From contig JBNKWZ010000005.1 in assembly GCA_050300015.1 (NCBI GenBank), positions 1-64,000 of the forward strand: a stretch of 64,000 nt of DNA, in the 5' to 3' direction. The translations under genes were made by a program, and so were the position numbers. The notes beneath the pieces are model-generated. The model was not told the origin of the DNA, ran no database searches, and was given only the letters and a program-made list of their open reading frames with translations. Every line of letters starts with the position of its first letter. Within the stretch, counting starts at the first letter, position 1. This DNA is from CAYZQH01 sp050300015 (GTDB taxonomy: Bacteria > Pseudomonadota > Gammaproteobacteria > Pseudomonadales > Cellvibrionaceae). Of this stretch, positions 45,677-54,262 are shown in pieces.

Positions 45677-48031
45677 TTACGCTCGCGGTAGCTGGACATT
45701 AACTTTGTAGTGTTTATTGGGCTCAATGTCGCTGATCACATTGCCCTGAAGGGGTTTGTCGTCCAGCCAGATAAGCACCTCGTTGGATTCGACCTTGTCG
45801 AAGGAGACGTCAAAGACGGCCTTTCGAAAATGGCGCGTGACTTTGGCGTACGTCCAGTGAGAAGGTAATTGCGGTGCAATTTGCAAACCCGCCGGAGACC
45901 CTTTTAATCCAAACAGCCCTTCGATTAAACAGCGGTAAACCCACGCGACAGTGCCGGTATTAAACAGTTGGCTAGAACGGCCTGCCGTGCGCGGATGCTG
46001 ATAGTAGGCGCCGCGGTAATAATTGGGGATATAAACGGGCATTTGTCCGCGTTGTAGGTAATCCGCATCATTGGGACCGGCGAGCATTTTTCGCAGTAAG
46101 TCCCACGCGCGGTCGGCCTCACCGATGGCGTACAAACTGTAGATATAAAACACACTGGCGTGATTATAAACCGAGCCGTTTTCGGCAGAACCGGGGAACT
46201 TCTGCGTCACTCGTCCCACGTCATCACGCATGCCGGTGTAGGCCGGTGCCAGCATCATCGGTCCATAGGGCGTGACCAACTGTTCATCGATGGCCGTTAA
46301 CAGCTCTTGCTTTTGTTCTTCACTGCAAATGCCAGCCAGTATTGCCCAGCTTTGTGGGTTTAAAAAAATACGGCCTTCGGTATCGTGGCGACAACCAAAC
46401 TTGACGTCGTCATCCGTGATGCCGCGGGCGTACCACTGTCCATCCCATAAGTGTTCATTGGCTTGTGTTTGTATGGTTGTGCGATGGTGGTTAAATAGTT
46501 CAGCTTGTTCTTGCTTTCCTGCAAGCTGACAAATGTCGGCCCACACCTTAAGCGCGTAGGCCGTGGCAATGGTGAGCCAACCTGAAACGCCTTTGCCTTT
46601 GTATCCCACCATATTCATAGGGTCGCACCAATCGCCCTGGGCAATGTAACTCAGGCCGCGTTCATCTCGATTTTGAACCAGGTAGAGCGTGGCATTACAG
46701 ATACGCTCAAATACAGTGAGTGTGTTGCCCTGCTTGTCCGTCACCTGCTCTGAGAGTAGGGCATAATCGTTGGTTTCGTCTAAGTATGCCTTTAGACATA
46801 CTGGTAGCCATACACAGTGATCGGTATGTGGAATTTGGTTGATGTACTTAAGTGTGGTGTCCTCTGTTAATAAAATGCCATCAGGCATTGCACCGCTTTT
46901 TTCTTGCTGACCCAAAGCGTGAATGAAAGCTTTGCGAGTGGTGTCAGGCATAATGTAACTCATGCCCATATTGTCTTGGAGGTAGTTTCGAGTCTGAGGG
47001 TCAGTGGTAAGACGGTTAACGTCGCCGTGATAGTAAACTTGCCGGGCCAACCAATGGTTGGCAAAAGCATCAAAGTGTGTATCGGGGGTTTGCTGATGTA
47101 AGATCCCCTTACCTTGGTCAATATAACGTTGGTATTCCTCGTGCGCGGCCTCAAACCCAACACCCAAATAACGATTTTTTAATCGCTTAATTTCGGCATC
47201 GTCGTGCGCAGGGCCCAATAAAAAGCGAAACGTCTGGGAGGCTTTTGGCGCTAGCGAAATTTGATATTGCAAAATGGCCGCCGGTGTTTCGTACAATGCG
47301 TTGGAGCCACTCAGCTTTTCTTCCAAAATGCCATCTGGACAACTCAAACCGCCTTCGCCCTCAAATTGTGTTTGGTTCACATCGAAGGCATCGGGTGGTG
47401 ATTCGTGTAACAAAAAAGTTTTGTCTTTGAAATGTTGGTTTTTAAAGTAGTCATCCACTTTTTGGTAGGGCGTCACACAAGACGCCACAATGCCGCCAAG
47501 GTCTTTGCGGTACTCGCCGCTTTGGTTCATCCAGCTCATGTAGCCAAATGGAAAGTAGGGGTAAATACTGACCTTACGATGACGGTCTGATGGGTTTGAA
47601 AGGGTAAATTCCCACAACTCTACACTGTCATCAACGGGTAAATGCACACGTAATTGCATCTCTAAACCTAAGTGCTTTACGTGCCATTGGATGTCGTATT
47701 GACCTACGGAAAATGTAAAGGCATCTGGTGTGGCCTTAACCGGCGCATGGGGAACAGAGGCGAGTTCTGAGGTGTCTTCATCTTTGACATAAAAGAAGCG
47801 GCCGGGATGATGAGCATAGTAAGGTTGCTCCGGCTGCATAAACGTTTTGGCTTCAAGGTTGGGCGCGTGGGTGTATTTGGCAGGCTCTGGTTGCATAAAT
47901 TGCGCGATGGCATAGCCACGGCAATTGACTTGAAGCATCATTTTCTTGTTCCACAAAAATCCGCAAGCGTTGGGCATTGTGGTAGGTGACAATAGGTCAA
48001 ACCTTTCACCAAAATTTTGGGCTTTTAACAT
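45677..48031 (-). CDS. GH94 phosphorylase, probably cellobionic acid phosphorylase
   Basis: GH94 enzymes cleave beta-glucosides with phosphate. The 784-residue product starts MLKAQNFGERFDLLSPTTMP, with GGAG 6 bp before the ATG. It has an N-terminal beta-sandwich, then an (alpha/alpha)6 barrel with QDNMGMSYIMPDTTRKAFIHALG and the active-site segment GDWCDPMNMVGYKGKGVSGWL (Asp467, Asp470). Cellobiose and chitobiose phosphorylases usually show GDWND here. The Cys variant, the length and the adjacent gluconokinase favour cellobionate as substrate, giving glucose 1-phosphate and gluconate. That specificity is inference; the GH94 family call is firm. No signal peptide is seen, so it acts in the cytoplasm. 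Confidence 0.88.
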   Translation of the reverse strand: MLKAQNFGERFDLLSPTTMPNACGFLWNKKMMLQVNCRGYAIAQFMQPEPAKYTHAPNLEAKTFMQPEQPYYAHHPGRFFYVKDEDTSELASVPHAPVKATPDAFTFSVGQYDIQWHVKHLGLEMQLRVHLPVDDSVELWEFTLSNPSDRHRKVSIYPYFPFGYMSWMNQSGEYRKDLGGIVASCVTPYQKVDDYFKNQHFKDKTFLLHESPPDAFDVNQTQFEGEGGLSCPDGILEEKLSGSNALYETPAAILQYQISLAPKASQTFRFLLGPAHDDAEIKRLKNRYLGVGFEAAHEEYQRYIDQGKGILHQQTPDTHFDAFANHWLARQVYYHGDVNRLTTDPQTRNYLQDNMGMSYIMPDTTRKAFIHALGQQEKSGAMPDGILLTEDTTLKYINQIPHTDHCVWLPVCLKAYLDETNDYALLSEQVTDKQGNTLTVFERICNATLYLVQNRDERGLSYIAQGDWCDPMNMVGYKGKGVSGWLTIATAYALKVWADICQLAGKQEQAELFNHHRTTIQTQANEHLWDGQWYARGITDDDVKFGCRHDTEGRIFLNPQSWAILAGICSEEQKQELLTAIDEQLVTPYGPMMLAPAYTGMRDDVGRVTQKFPGSAENGSVYNHASVFYIYSLYAIGEADRAWDLLRKMLAGPNDADYLQRGQMPVYIPNYYRGAYYQHPRTAGRSSQLFNTGTVAWVYRCLIEGLFGLKGSPAGLQIAPQLPSHWTYAKVTRHFRKAVFDVSFDKVESNEVLIWLDDKPLQGNVISDIEPNKHYKVNVQLPRA

Positions 48032-48138
48032 ACTGCTCTCCACCGCATTAACTCAAAGCGGGTTATTGGCGTTTGGTGCTGAATCTTCTTATGGCGTTGG
48101 CCCTGAGCTTCTAGGTCACAGGCCAACGATTTACATTG

Positions 48139-49788
48139 TTATTCTGGCGTGGCGGCCTGCGCACGCGTTTTTAAATCGGCTTGAATGGTTTCGAGTTGTG
48201 GACCCGTCAACGTATAAAAGCGAGTGACGAACACTGCCGTTAAGGCAAAAAAGCCCGGACCTGCGGTTTGTAATATCACAATCCCCAATTGTGAGGCGCC
48301 AGACTGTGCTTGATTGGCTGCATACCCGAGCGCTGAGAGTACCCACAGCATAATCGCTGAACCCAAGGCACCTCCTAATTTTTGAGAAAAGGTCGCCGCA
48401 GAAAAGGTCATGGCCGTTGCGCGGCGGCCGGTTTGCCATTCTGTGAAATCGGCGGCATCGGCGTACATGGACCAGGTTAATGGCGATTTGGGGCCAAGCG
48501 CTAAACTGATGAGCACGTTGAAGAGAAACATCAATACAATTTCAAACGGCAGAGCACCACTGTCGAGTACCTCGGTAGTGCCATCGGCTGCCTGTGTTAT
48601 TTCGACGCTGAGGACGGTGCCGCTTTCTTCCGTTACCGTGAGCTCTGACTGTGTGGCGCCTTCAATGGGCACCTTGTGGGTGAATACCCACCAGAACTTT
48701 TCATGTTTAAACCATTGATACTGTGCATCACTTTGGATGTCATCTACCACCAGGTCTGCGGCGATGGCGGTGGTGGCCGTGTTGTCACTGATATTCACCA
48801 CTCCGTTTACATCCGGTTTGGGCACAAAGGTAAAGGCTATGGAGCAGGTTGCCACAATGGCCATCAAAAGCATTAAAAGCTTGGCTTTGTCGAGAAAGCG
48901 TGTCATTAAGGGGGCAAAGGCCGCACCCACTGCATAGGCAGCCATTTGCAGGCCCAAATATAATCCCAGCAAATCGGGCCTTACCACGTAATAGTTAAAG
49001 TAGTAATAGGCAGAGCCCGCGCGCATGGTGATGGTCATCATGATGATCATCGACAGTGCGAACAATATCAGCCAGGGTTTGTTTTGTAGTAAGTCTTTAA
49101 TGTCATCGACGGGGTTCGTCTTTTGCTGCGGGGGCGGTTTGATGCGCTCTTTGGTGGTGAAAAACGTAATACCAAACAGAACGGCTGCGGCAACCCCGTA
49201 AGTGAGCATGGTCATCTGCCAGCCTTTGGCATCGTTACCTTGGCCAAACCATTGAACTAGATCCAGCGTATAAAAATTAACCATAAAGCCGCAGCTAAAC
49301 GCAAAAATAAAGCGAATGCTAATCAAGGACGTACGCTCTTGGCTGCGGGCAGTCATCACACCGGAAAGCGCTGAATAAGGCGTACTGAGGACCGTATACA
49401 TCATCATCATAAAGGTATAGGTACCGTAGGCCCATATGATCTTCCCTCCATCGCCTAAATCGGGTGTGGTAAAGGTGAGAACGGCAGCACCCGCCATAGG
49501 CAGTCCTGCAAACAATAAATAAGGCCGAAATTTACCAAAGCGGCTTCGTGTCCGATCAGCAATGGCTCCCATTATCGGGTCTGTACAGGCGTCCACAAAT
49601 TTGGTGAGAAACATCATAGTGCCAGCGACGGCTGCAGAAATGCCAAAAACATCCGTATAGAAGGCGGCCAAAAACGATGCGATGGTGGTCCAATAAAGAT
49701 TGAAACCAAAATCCCCAACACCGTAACCGAGTTTTTCACTCAAGCCCAATTTGGCGGTGCGATCTTCCTGTTTGGATGATGTTGACAC
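48139..49788 (-). CDS. GPH-family sugar:cation symporter with inserted domain
   Basis: A 549-residue transporter of the glycoside-pentoside-hexuronide:cation symporter (MelB-like) family. The opening KLGYGVGDFGFNLYW, TKFVDACTDPIMGAIADRTRSRFGKFRPYLL and a late YADAADFTEWQTGRR are family signatures. Typical members have about 450-500 residues. Here a hydrophilic insert of about 90 residues (about 320-410) separates two late membrane helices. It is first in the operon with the GH94 phosphorylase and gluconokinase, so it probably imports their disaccharide substrate. Confidence 0.9.
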   Translation of the reverse strand: MSTSSKQEDRTAKLGLSEKLGYGVGDFGFNLYWTTIASFLAAFYTDVFGISAAVAGTMMFLTKFVDACTDPIMGAIADRTRSRFGKFRPYLLFAGLPMAGAAVLTFTTPDLGDGGKIIWAYGTYTFMMMMYTVLSTPYSALSGVMTARSQERTSLISIRFIFAFSCGFMVNFYTLDLVQWFGQGNDAKGWQMTMLTYGVAAAVLFGITFFTTKERIKPPPQQKTNPVDDIKDLLQNKPWLILFALSMIIMMTITMRAGSAYYYFNYYVVRPDLLGLYLGLQMAAYAVGAAFAPLMTRFLDKAKLLMLLMAIVATCSIAFTFVPKPDVNGVVNISDNTATTAIAADLVVDDIQSDAQYQWFKHEKFWWVFTHKVPIEGATQSELTVTEESGTVLSVEITQAADGTTEVLDSGALPFEIVLMFLFNVLISLALGPKSPLTWSMYADAADFTEWQTGRRATAMTFSAATFSQKLGGALGSAIMLWVLSALGYAANQAQSGASQLGIVILQTAGPGFFALTAVFVTRFYTLTGPQLETIQADLKTRAQAATPE

Positions 49789-50246
49789 TGGAACTCCCCC
49801 TAGATGGTCTGCTCACTTAAGAACGCTGGCTCACAATGACAGTCGCGAACGGCTGCCTTAAAGTGACTTATTATTATGGTAGCGCAACCACGCTGAAGGT
49901 GGCCCCCATTTGGGATGCGTAGCATAAACAGCTCGCTCTTGGAATTCCACAACAGTGCTTGGGGATAGTCCGTTGTAGGTCACATTTCCGGTTTTGTCAT
50001 ATATATAAACGTGCGATTACCCGTGATTCATGGGCGGTTGAGTAGGGCGGGGGTACAGGGTTGATTCCCACTTTTGGGGTTTAATGTTATGGTAAGTCCG
50101 CTCGTTTACTCAACGTTGGCAACGAGCACCTCATGCCGCACCAGACTGCGAGGTAGTGGGTAAAAAACGTGCAGATTTCCACCCATCTGTGCCATGAAGA
50201 CCCCGCGGCACTCTTTATTTAAGCATTGATGGGGAATAATAACGCT
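49789..50246. other. Divergent regulatory region, symporter operon / gnd (458 bp)
   Basis: There is no supported gene. It contains the LacI-type operator at 49877-49890, an AT-rich stretch ATATATATAA at about 50000, and the leader of gnd. No convincing pair of -35/-10 boxes could be fixed for either direction. Confidence 0.5.
49877..49890. promoter_or_regulatory. LacI/GalR-type operator
   Basis: TGGTAGCGCAACCA is a 14-bp palindrome with a central CG step and one mismatch, the form bound by LacI-family regulators. It lies 89 bp upstream of the symporter start. No lacI-family gene is in the window, so the regulator would be encoded elsewhere. A carbohydrate-inducible operon is expected. Confidence 0.65.
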
Positions 50247-51698
50247 ATGAAACCTTTATCGGATATCGGCCTTGTTGGTTTGGCCGTGATGGGGGAAAAC
50301 CTCATATTGAACATGGCAAGTAAGGGCTTTACGGTTACGGCCTACAATCGTTCCACAGAAAAAGTGGACAAATTCATTGCCGGGCGTGCAGCTGGCAAAA
50401 GCATTCGCGGGGCAAGCTCCATTGAAGAGTTTGTGGCCAGCTTGGAAAAGCCCCGTAAGATTATGTTGATGGTGAAGGCCGGTGGCCCTGTCGATCAGGT
50501 GATTGAACAATTGATTCCGCACCTAGACGCCGGTGACATCATTTTGGACGGTGGTAATAGTCATTTTCCAGATACCAACAGGCGAACGGAGTACTTGGAA
50601 AGCAAGGGCTTGTTGTTCATCGGGTCTGGAGTTTCCGGCGGCGAAGAGGGCGCTTTAACAGGGCCGTCGGTGATGCCTGGCGGTTCGCGCGAAGCTTGGC
50701 CGTCGGTAAAACCCATATTGCAGAGCATTTCGGCTAAAGTGGAGGACGGCTCACCCTGTTGTGATTGGGTGGGTGAAAATGGCGCTGGACACTTTGTCAA
50801 AATGGTCCATAACGGTATTGAATACGGTGATATGCAGCTCATTTGTGAAGCCTACCAAATCATGAAAAATTTGTTGGGTTTGACTGCTGACGAAATGCAC
50901 GAAGTGTTCGCCGAGTGGAATGAGGGTGAACTCGATAGCTATTTGGTGGAAATTACGCGCGACATTTTAGGCTTTAAAGAAGACGGTGAGCCGTTGGTGG
51001 ACAAAATATTGGACACCGCTGGGCAAAAAGGCACAGGTAAATGGACTGGCGTCACTGCCCTCGAATTGGGTGTCCCCTTAACACTGATTGGTGAGGCGGT
51101 ATTCGCGCGGTGTTTGTCGGCTCAAAAAGAAGAGCGTGTTGCCGCGTCAAAAGTTTTGTCTGGGCCAACGGTGCAATTTACCGGTGATAAAAAAGCGTTT
51201 ATCAAAGATTTACACGAAGCGTTGCTTGCCGCCAAGATTGTGTCCTATGCGCAGGGTTATGTGTTAATGCGTGAAGCCGCAGAGGAATATGGTTGGCAGT
51301 TAAACTATGGCGGTATCGCATTGATGTGGCGTGGAGGTTGTATTATTCGATCTGCGTTTTTAAGTAAGATCAAGCAGGCCTTTGATGATACACCCGAGCT
51401 CACCAATCTTTTAGTGGCCCCTTATTTTGCCGAGCGAATTACTCAAGCGCAGCAAGGTTGGCGCAATGTGGTGGCCACTGCAGCCATCAATGGGATTTCG
51501 GCGCCTGCACTGACCTCGGCATTATCGTACTTTGATGGTTATCGCAACGGCCGCTTACCCGCCAACTTATTGCAAGCACAGCGCGATTATTTTGGCGCTC
51601 ATACTTATGAGCGTGTGGACAAGCCTCGCGGTGAATTTTTTCATACCAATTGGACGGGGCGAGGGGGCGATACCTCTTCTAGCAGTTACAACGTTTAG
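50247..51698 (+). CDS. gnd: 6-phosphogluconate dehydrogenase, decarboxylating
   Basis: Gnd oxidises 6-phosphogluconate to ribulose 5-phosphate and carbon dioxide with NADP. The 483-residue form starts MKPLSDIGLVGLAVMGENL, containing the nucleotide-binding GLAVMG. Active-site segments are SGVSGGEEGAL, HNGIEYGDMQLICEAY with its catalytic lysine just before (HFVKMVHNG), and IRSAFLSKI. The C-terminus ends in the typical RVDKPRGEFFHTNWTGRGG. An ATG 18 bp upstream lacks a better ribosome site. It lies divergent from the gluconokinase operon and would consume its product. Confidence 0.96.
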   Translation: MKPLSDIGLVGLAVMGENLILNMASKGFTVTAYNRSTEKVDKFIAGRAAGKSIRGASSIEEFVASLEKPRKIMLMVKAGGPVDQVIEQLIPHLDAGDIILDGGNSHFPDTNRRTEYLESKGLLFIGSGVSGGEEGALTGPSVMPGGSREAWPSVKPILQSISAKVEDGSPCCDWVGENGAGHFVKMVHNGIEYGDMQLICEAYQIMKNLLGLTADEMHEVFAEWNEGELDSYLVEITRDILGFKEDGEPLVDKILDTAGQKGTGKWTGVTALELGVPLTLIGEAVFARCLSAQKEERVAASKVLSGPTVQFTGDKKAFIKDLHEALLAAKIVSYAQGYVLMREAAEEYGWQLNYGGIALMWRGGCIIRSAFLSKIKQAFDDTPELTNLLVAPYFAERITQAQQGWRNVVATAAINGISAPALTSALSYFDGYRNGRLPANLLQAQRDYFGAHTYERVDKPRGEFFHTNWTGRGGDTSSSSYNV

Positions 51699-51718
51699 CC
51701 AAAGCGTTTAGTACAATG

Positions 51719-51751
51719 AAAAGGCCAGCGCTTTGCGCTGGCCTTTTTTGT
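51719..51751 (+). terminator. Rho-independent terminator of gnd
   Basis: A 13-bp stem AAAAGGCCAGCGC / GCGCTGGCCTTTT with a TTT loop and a continuing T-run, 20 bp after the gnd stop codon. Confidence 0.92.
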
Positions 51752-52008
51752 ATCTAATCCTGCGTCTAATGACAGACCAAATGCAGCGCATGCAACTCCA
51801 CGCAAGATGAACGGAGCCAATGGCGATGCGATCGTTTCATATAACACCGGTGATATTACCCCCGCCTTAATTTCGCCACTCGCTCACCCTCAGGCGATCA
51901 TGGCGCACAAAAAACCTTCAATTTTGATGATTCTGTTTTTTTGGGAACGCTTTTTGCGATACCCCTAGGGTATGACCTAAAACGCCAAAAATTTGTCGAA
52001 GAGATTGT
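51752..52008 (+). other. Leader region of flhA
   Basis: With the gnd terminator this forms a gap of about 310 bp without a gene. It carries a sigma-54-like promoter near the right end and nothing else I can support. Confidence 0.5.
51943..51958 (+). promoter_or_regulatory. Candidate sigma-54 promoter of flhA operon
   Basis: GGGAACG-CTTT-TTGCG keeps the essential GG and GC separated by 10 bp and fits TGGCACG-N4-TTGCW at most core positions. It lies about 50 bp before the flhA ATG. RpoN-dependent class III control of flhA is normal in polarly flagellated gammaproteobacteria. Confidence 0.55.
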
Positions 52009-54243
52009 ATGGCCGTCACTTTATTTGAACACCTAAGAGCATTCCCCAATAACGTCTCACGCGAAGGCACATGGCAAAATGCCAGAGCCATCTGGCACGG
52101 CAATTTGTCTATACCCATCTTGTTATTGATGGTCCTTGGCATGATGACCTTGCCTTTGCCGCCCTTTTTATTGGATGCCTTTTTCTCCTTTAACATTGCG
52201 CTGTCCATTGTGGTGTTGTTGGTGGCGGTCTACAGCATGCGACCGCTGGATTTTGCGGTGTTTCCAACCATATTGCTGGTGGCCACACTGTTACGTTTGG
52301 CGCTAAATGTGGCATCCACTCGTGTGGTTTTACTGAAAGGGCATGAGGGGGGAGATGCTGCAGGTAAGGTGATTGAGGCCTTTGGTGAGGTGGTGATTGG
52401 TGGTAATTACGCCGTGGGTTTGGTGGTGTTTATCATTTTAATTATCATCAACTTTGTGGTGGTTACCAAAGGGGCGGGGCGTATTTCAGAGGTGAGTGCG
52501 CGATTTACCTTGGATGCCATGCCAGGTAAACAAATGGCCATCGACGCGGATCTAAACGCCGGCCTGATCGACCAAGAAGAAGCCAAGCTGAGGCGTGCGG
52601 AGGTATCCTCCGAAGCAGACTTTTACGGGGCCATGGATGGTGCCAGTAAGTTTGTGCGAGGGGACTCTGTGGCGGGGATTCTGATTCTCATTATTAACAT
52701 CATTGGTGGACTGGGTGTTGGTATTGCGCAACATCAATTGGAGTTTCAAGACGCTCTCGAAAAATATGTATTGCTGACCATTGGTGATGGCTTAGTGGCA
52801 CAGGTTCCCTCGCTGTTGTTGTCTATCGCCGCGGCGATATTGGTGACCCGCGTGAACAGCTCTGAGGATATGAGCACGCAAGTTTTTGTACAGATGTTTG
52901 ACTCGCCCAAAGCACTCGGTGTGGCGGCAGTGATCCTCTTTATTATGGGGGCTATCCCTGGTATGCCACACCTGGCCTTTCTGGGGCTGGCCGCTATTTG
53001 CGGAGGGTTAGCCTATTACATTCACTTTCGTAAAAATGTGGCTGAAGTTGTGGAAGAGGGGCCGCAATTGCGGCGTATGGCTGGCCTTAGCGGTGAGGCA
53101 GAGGAATCTCCTCATGCCTCCGTCTCTCCTATGCCTTCGCCTGCCGCGTTAGAGCCCCCAAGCAACCGGACGGATGAACCTGCGGAAGTGTCTTGGGATG
53201 ATGTTTCACCCGTAGACGTATTGGGTTTGGAGGTGGGCTATCGACTAATTCCTCTGGTGGATCGAAACCAAAAAGGCGAATTGCTCGGCCGTATTAAAGG
53301 TGTGCGCAAAAAGTTGTCTCAAGAGGTGGGCTTTTTGGTTCCACCTGTCCACATCCGCGACAACTTGGATTTAATGCCCAATCAATATCGCATTACCCTC
53401 ATGGGAGTAAGCCTCGGGGAAGGGGAGGTGTATTCCGATAAGTTTATGGCGATTAACCCCGGGGAAGTGTTTGGCAAGTTGCAAGGTACACCCACTAAAG
53501 ATCCCGCATTTGGTTTGGATGCCGTGTGGGTTGATGAAGCTTTGCGTGATCAAGCTCAAACCCTGGGTTACACCGTGGTGGATGCCGCCACGGTAGTGGC
53601 CACCCATTTGAACCAAATCGTACAGCAGCATACCTACGAATTGTTAGGGCATGAAGAGGTTCAAAAGTGGTTGGATTTACTCGCCGAAAAATCCCCCAAG
53701 TTGGTAGAAGAATTGGTGCCCGAAACGGTCACCATCAATACGTTGTTAAAGGTTTTACAAAGTTTATTGCGTGAACAAGTGCCTATACGTGACATGCGTA
53801 CCATCGCCGAAGCTTTGGCGGCCAATGGTGATAAAAGTCAAGATGTCGCCACCTTAACAGCTCATGCGCGCGTGGCGCTTGCCCGTCAAATCGTCCAAAA
53901 CATAGTGGGGGCGGAGCCTTCAATCCCAGTGATCACCTTAGATCCTGCGTTGGAACAATTGTTGCTCCAGTCCCATACACAGGCACAAAAAGTTGGCGCT
54001 GACGCCACCAGCTACATCGAGCCTCGTTTGGCTGAGCAATTAAACCAGGCGCTGGCGAGCGTGGGTCAGCAACAAGAGGCAGGAGGCAAGCCTTCGGTGT
54101 TATTGGTGGCTGCGCCTTTACGCAATACGTTGGTGAAATTCGTGCGCTTTAGTGTTCCCGACATGCATGTGCTGTCATACAACGAAGTGCCCGACAACAA
54201 ACAAATTACGATTGAAGCCACAGTTGGCAGTGGGTTGGCCTAA
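52009..54243 (+). CDS. flhA: Flagellar biosynthesis protein FlhA
   Basis: FlhA is the large export-gate protein of the flagellar type III secretion apparatus. The 744-residue protein has eight membrane segments in its first 330 residues and the conserved FHIPEP signature FALRLALNVASTRVVLLKGHEG-like block (here LLRLALNVASTRVVLLK) plus KGAGRISEVSARFTLDAMPGKQM. A cytoplasmic domain of about 390 residues follows, with GYRLIPLVDRNQKGELLGRI and LLREQVPIRDMRTIAEAL. Unlike in Pseudomonas, flhB is not upstream; gnd is. Confidence 0.97.
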   Translation: MAVTLFEHLRAFPNNVSREGTWQNARAIWHGNLSIPILLLMVLGMMTLPLPPFLLDAFFSFNIALSIVVLLVAVYSMRPLDFAVFPTILLVATLLRLALNVASTRVVLLKGHEGGDAAGKVIEAFGEVVIGGNYAVGLVVFIILIIINFVVVTKGAGRISEVSARFTLDAMPGKQMAIDADLNAGLIDQEEAKLRRAEVSSEADFYGAMDGASKFVRGDSVAGILILIINIIGGLGVGIAQHQLEFQDALEKYVLLTIGDGLVAQVPSLLLSIAAAILVTRVNSSEDMSTQVFVQMFDSPKALGVAAVILFIMGAIPGMPHLAFLGLAAICGGLAYYIHFRKNVAEVVEEGPQLRRMAGLSGEAEESPHASVSPMPSPAALEPPSNRTDEPAEVSWDDVSPVDVLGLEVGYRLIPLVDRNQKGELLGRIKGVRKKLSQEVGFLVPPVHIRDNLDLMPNQYRITLMGVSLGEGEVYSDKFMAINPGEVFGKLQGTPTKDPAFGLDAVWVDEALRDQAQTLGYTVVDAATVVATHLNQIVQQHTYELLGHEEVQKWLDLLAEKSPKLVEELVPETVTINTLLKVLQSLLREQVPIRDMRTIAEALAANGDKSQDVATLTAHARVALARQIVQNIVGAEPSIPVITLDPALEQLLLQSHTQAQKVGADATSYIEPRLAEQLNQALASVGQQQEAGGKPSVLLVAAPLRNTLVKFVRFSVPDMHVLSYNEVPDNKQITIEATVGSGLA

Positions 54244-54262
54244 CCCGCAATAGGAGATCACT

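Noticed and set aside
45673..45726. Longer gluconokinase start overlapping the phosphorylase gene
   Set aside because: The extension MSPINTTKLMSSYRERNP is not family-like and overlaps the GH94 stop; the start just before the P-loop gives the normal kinase length.
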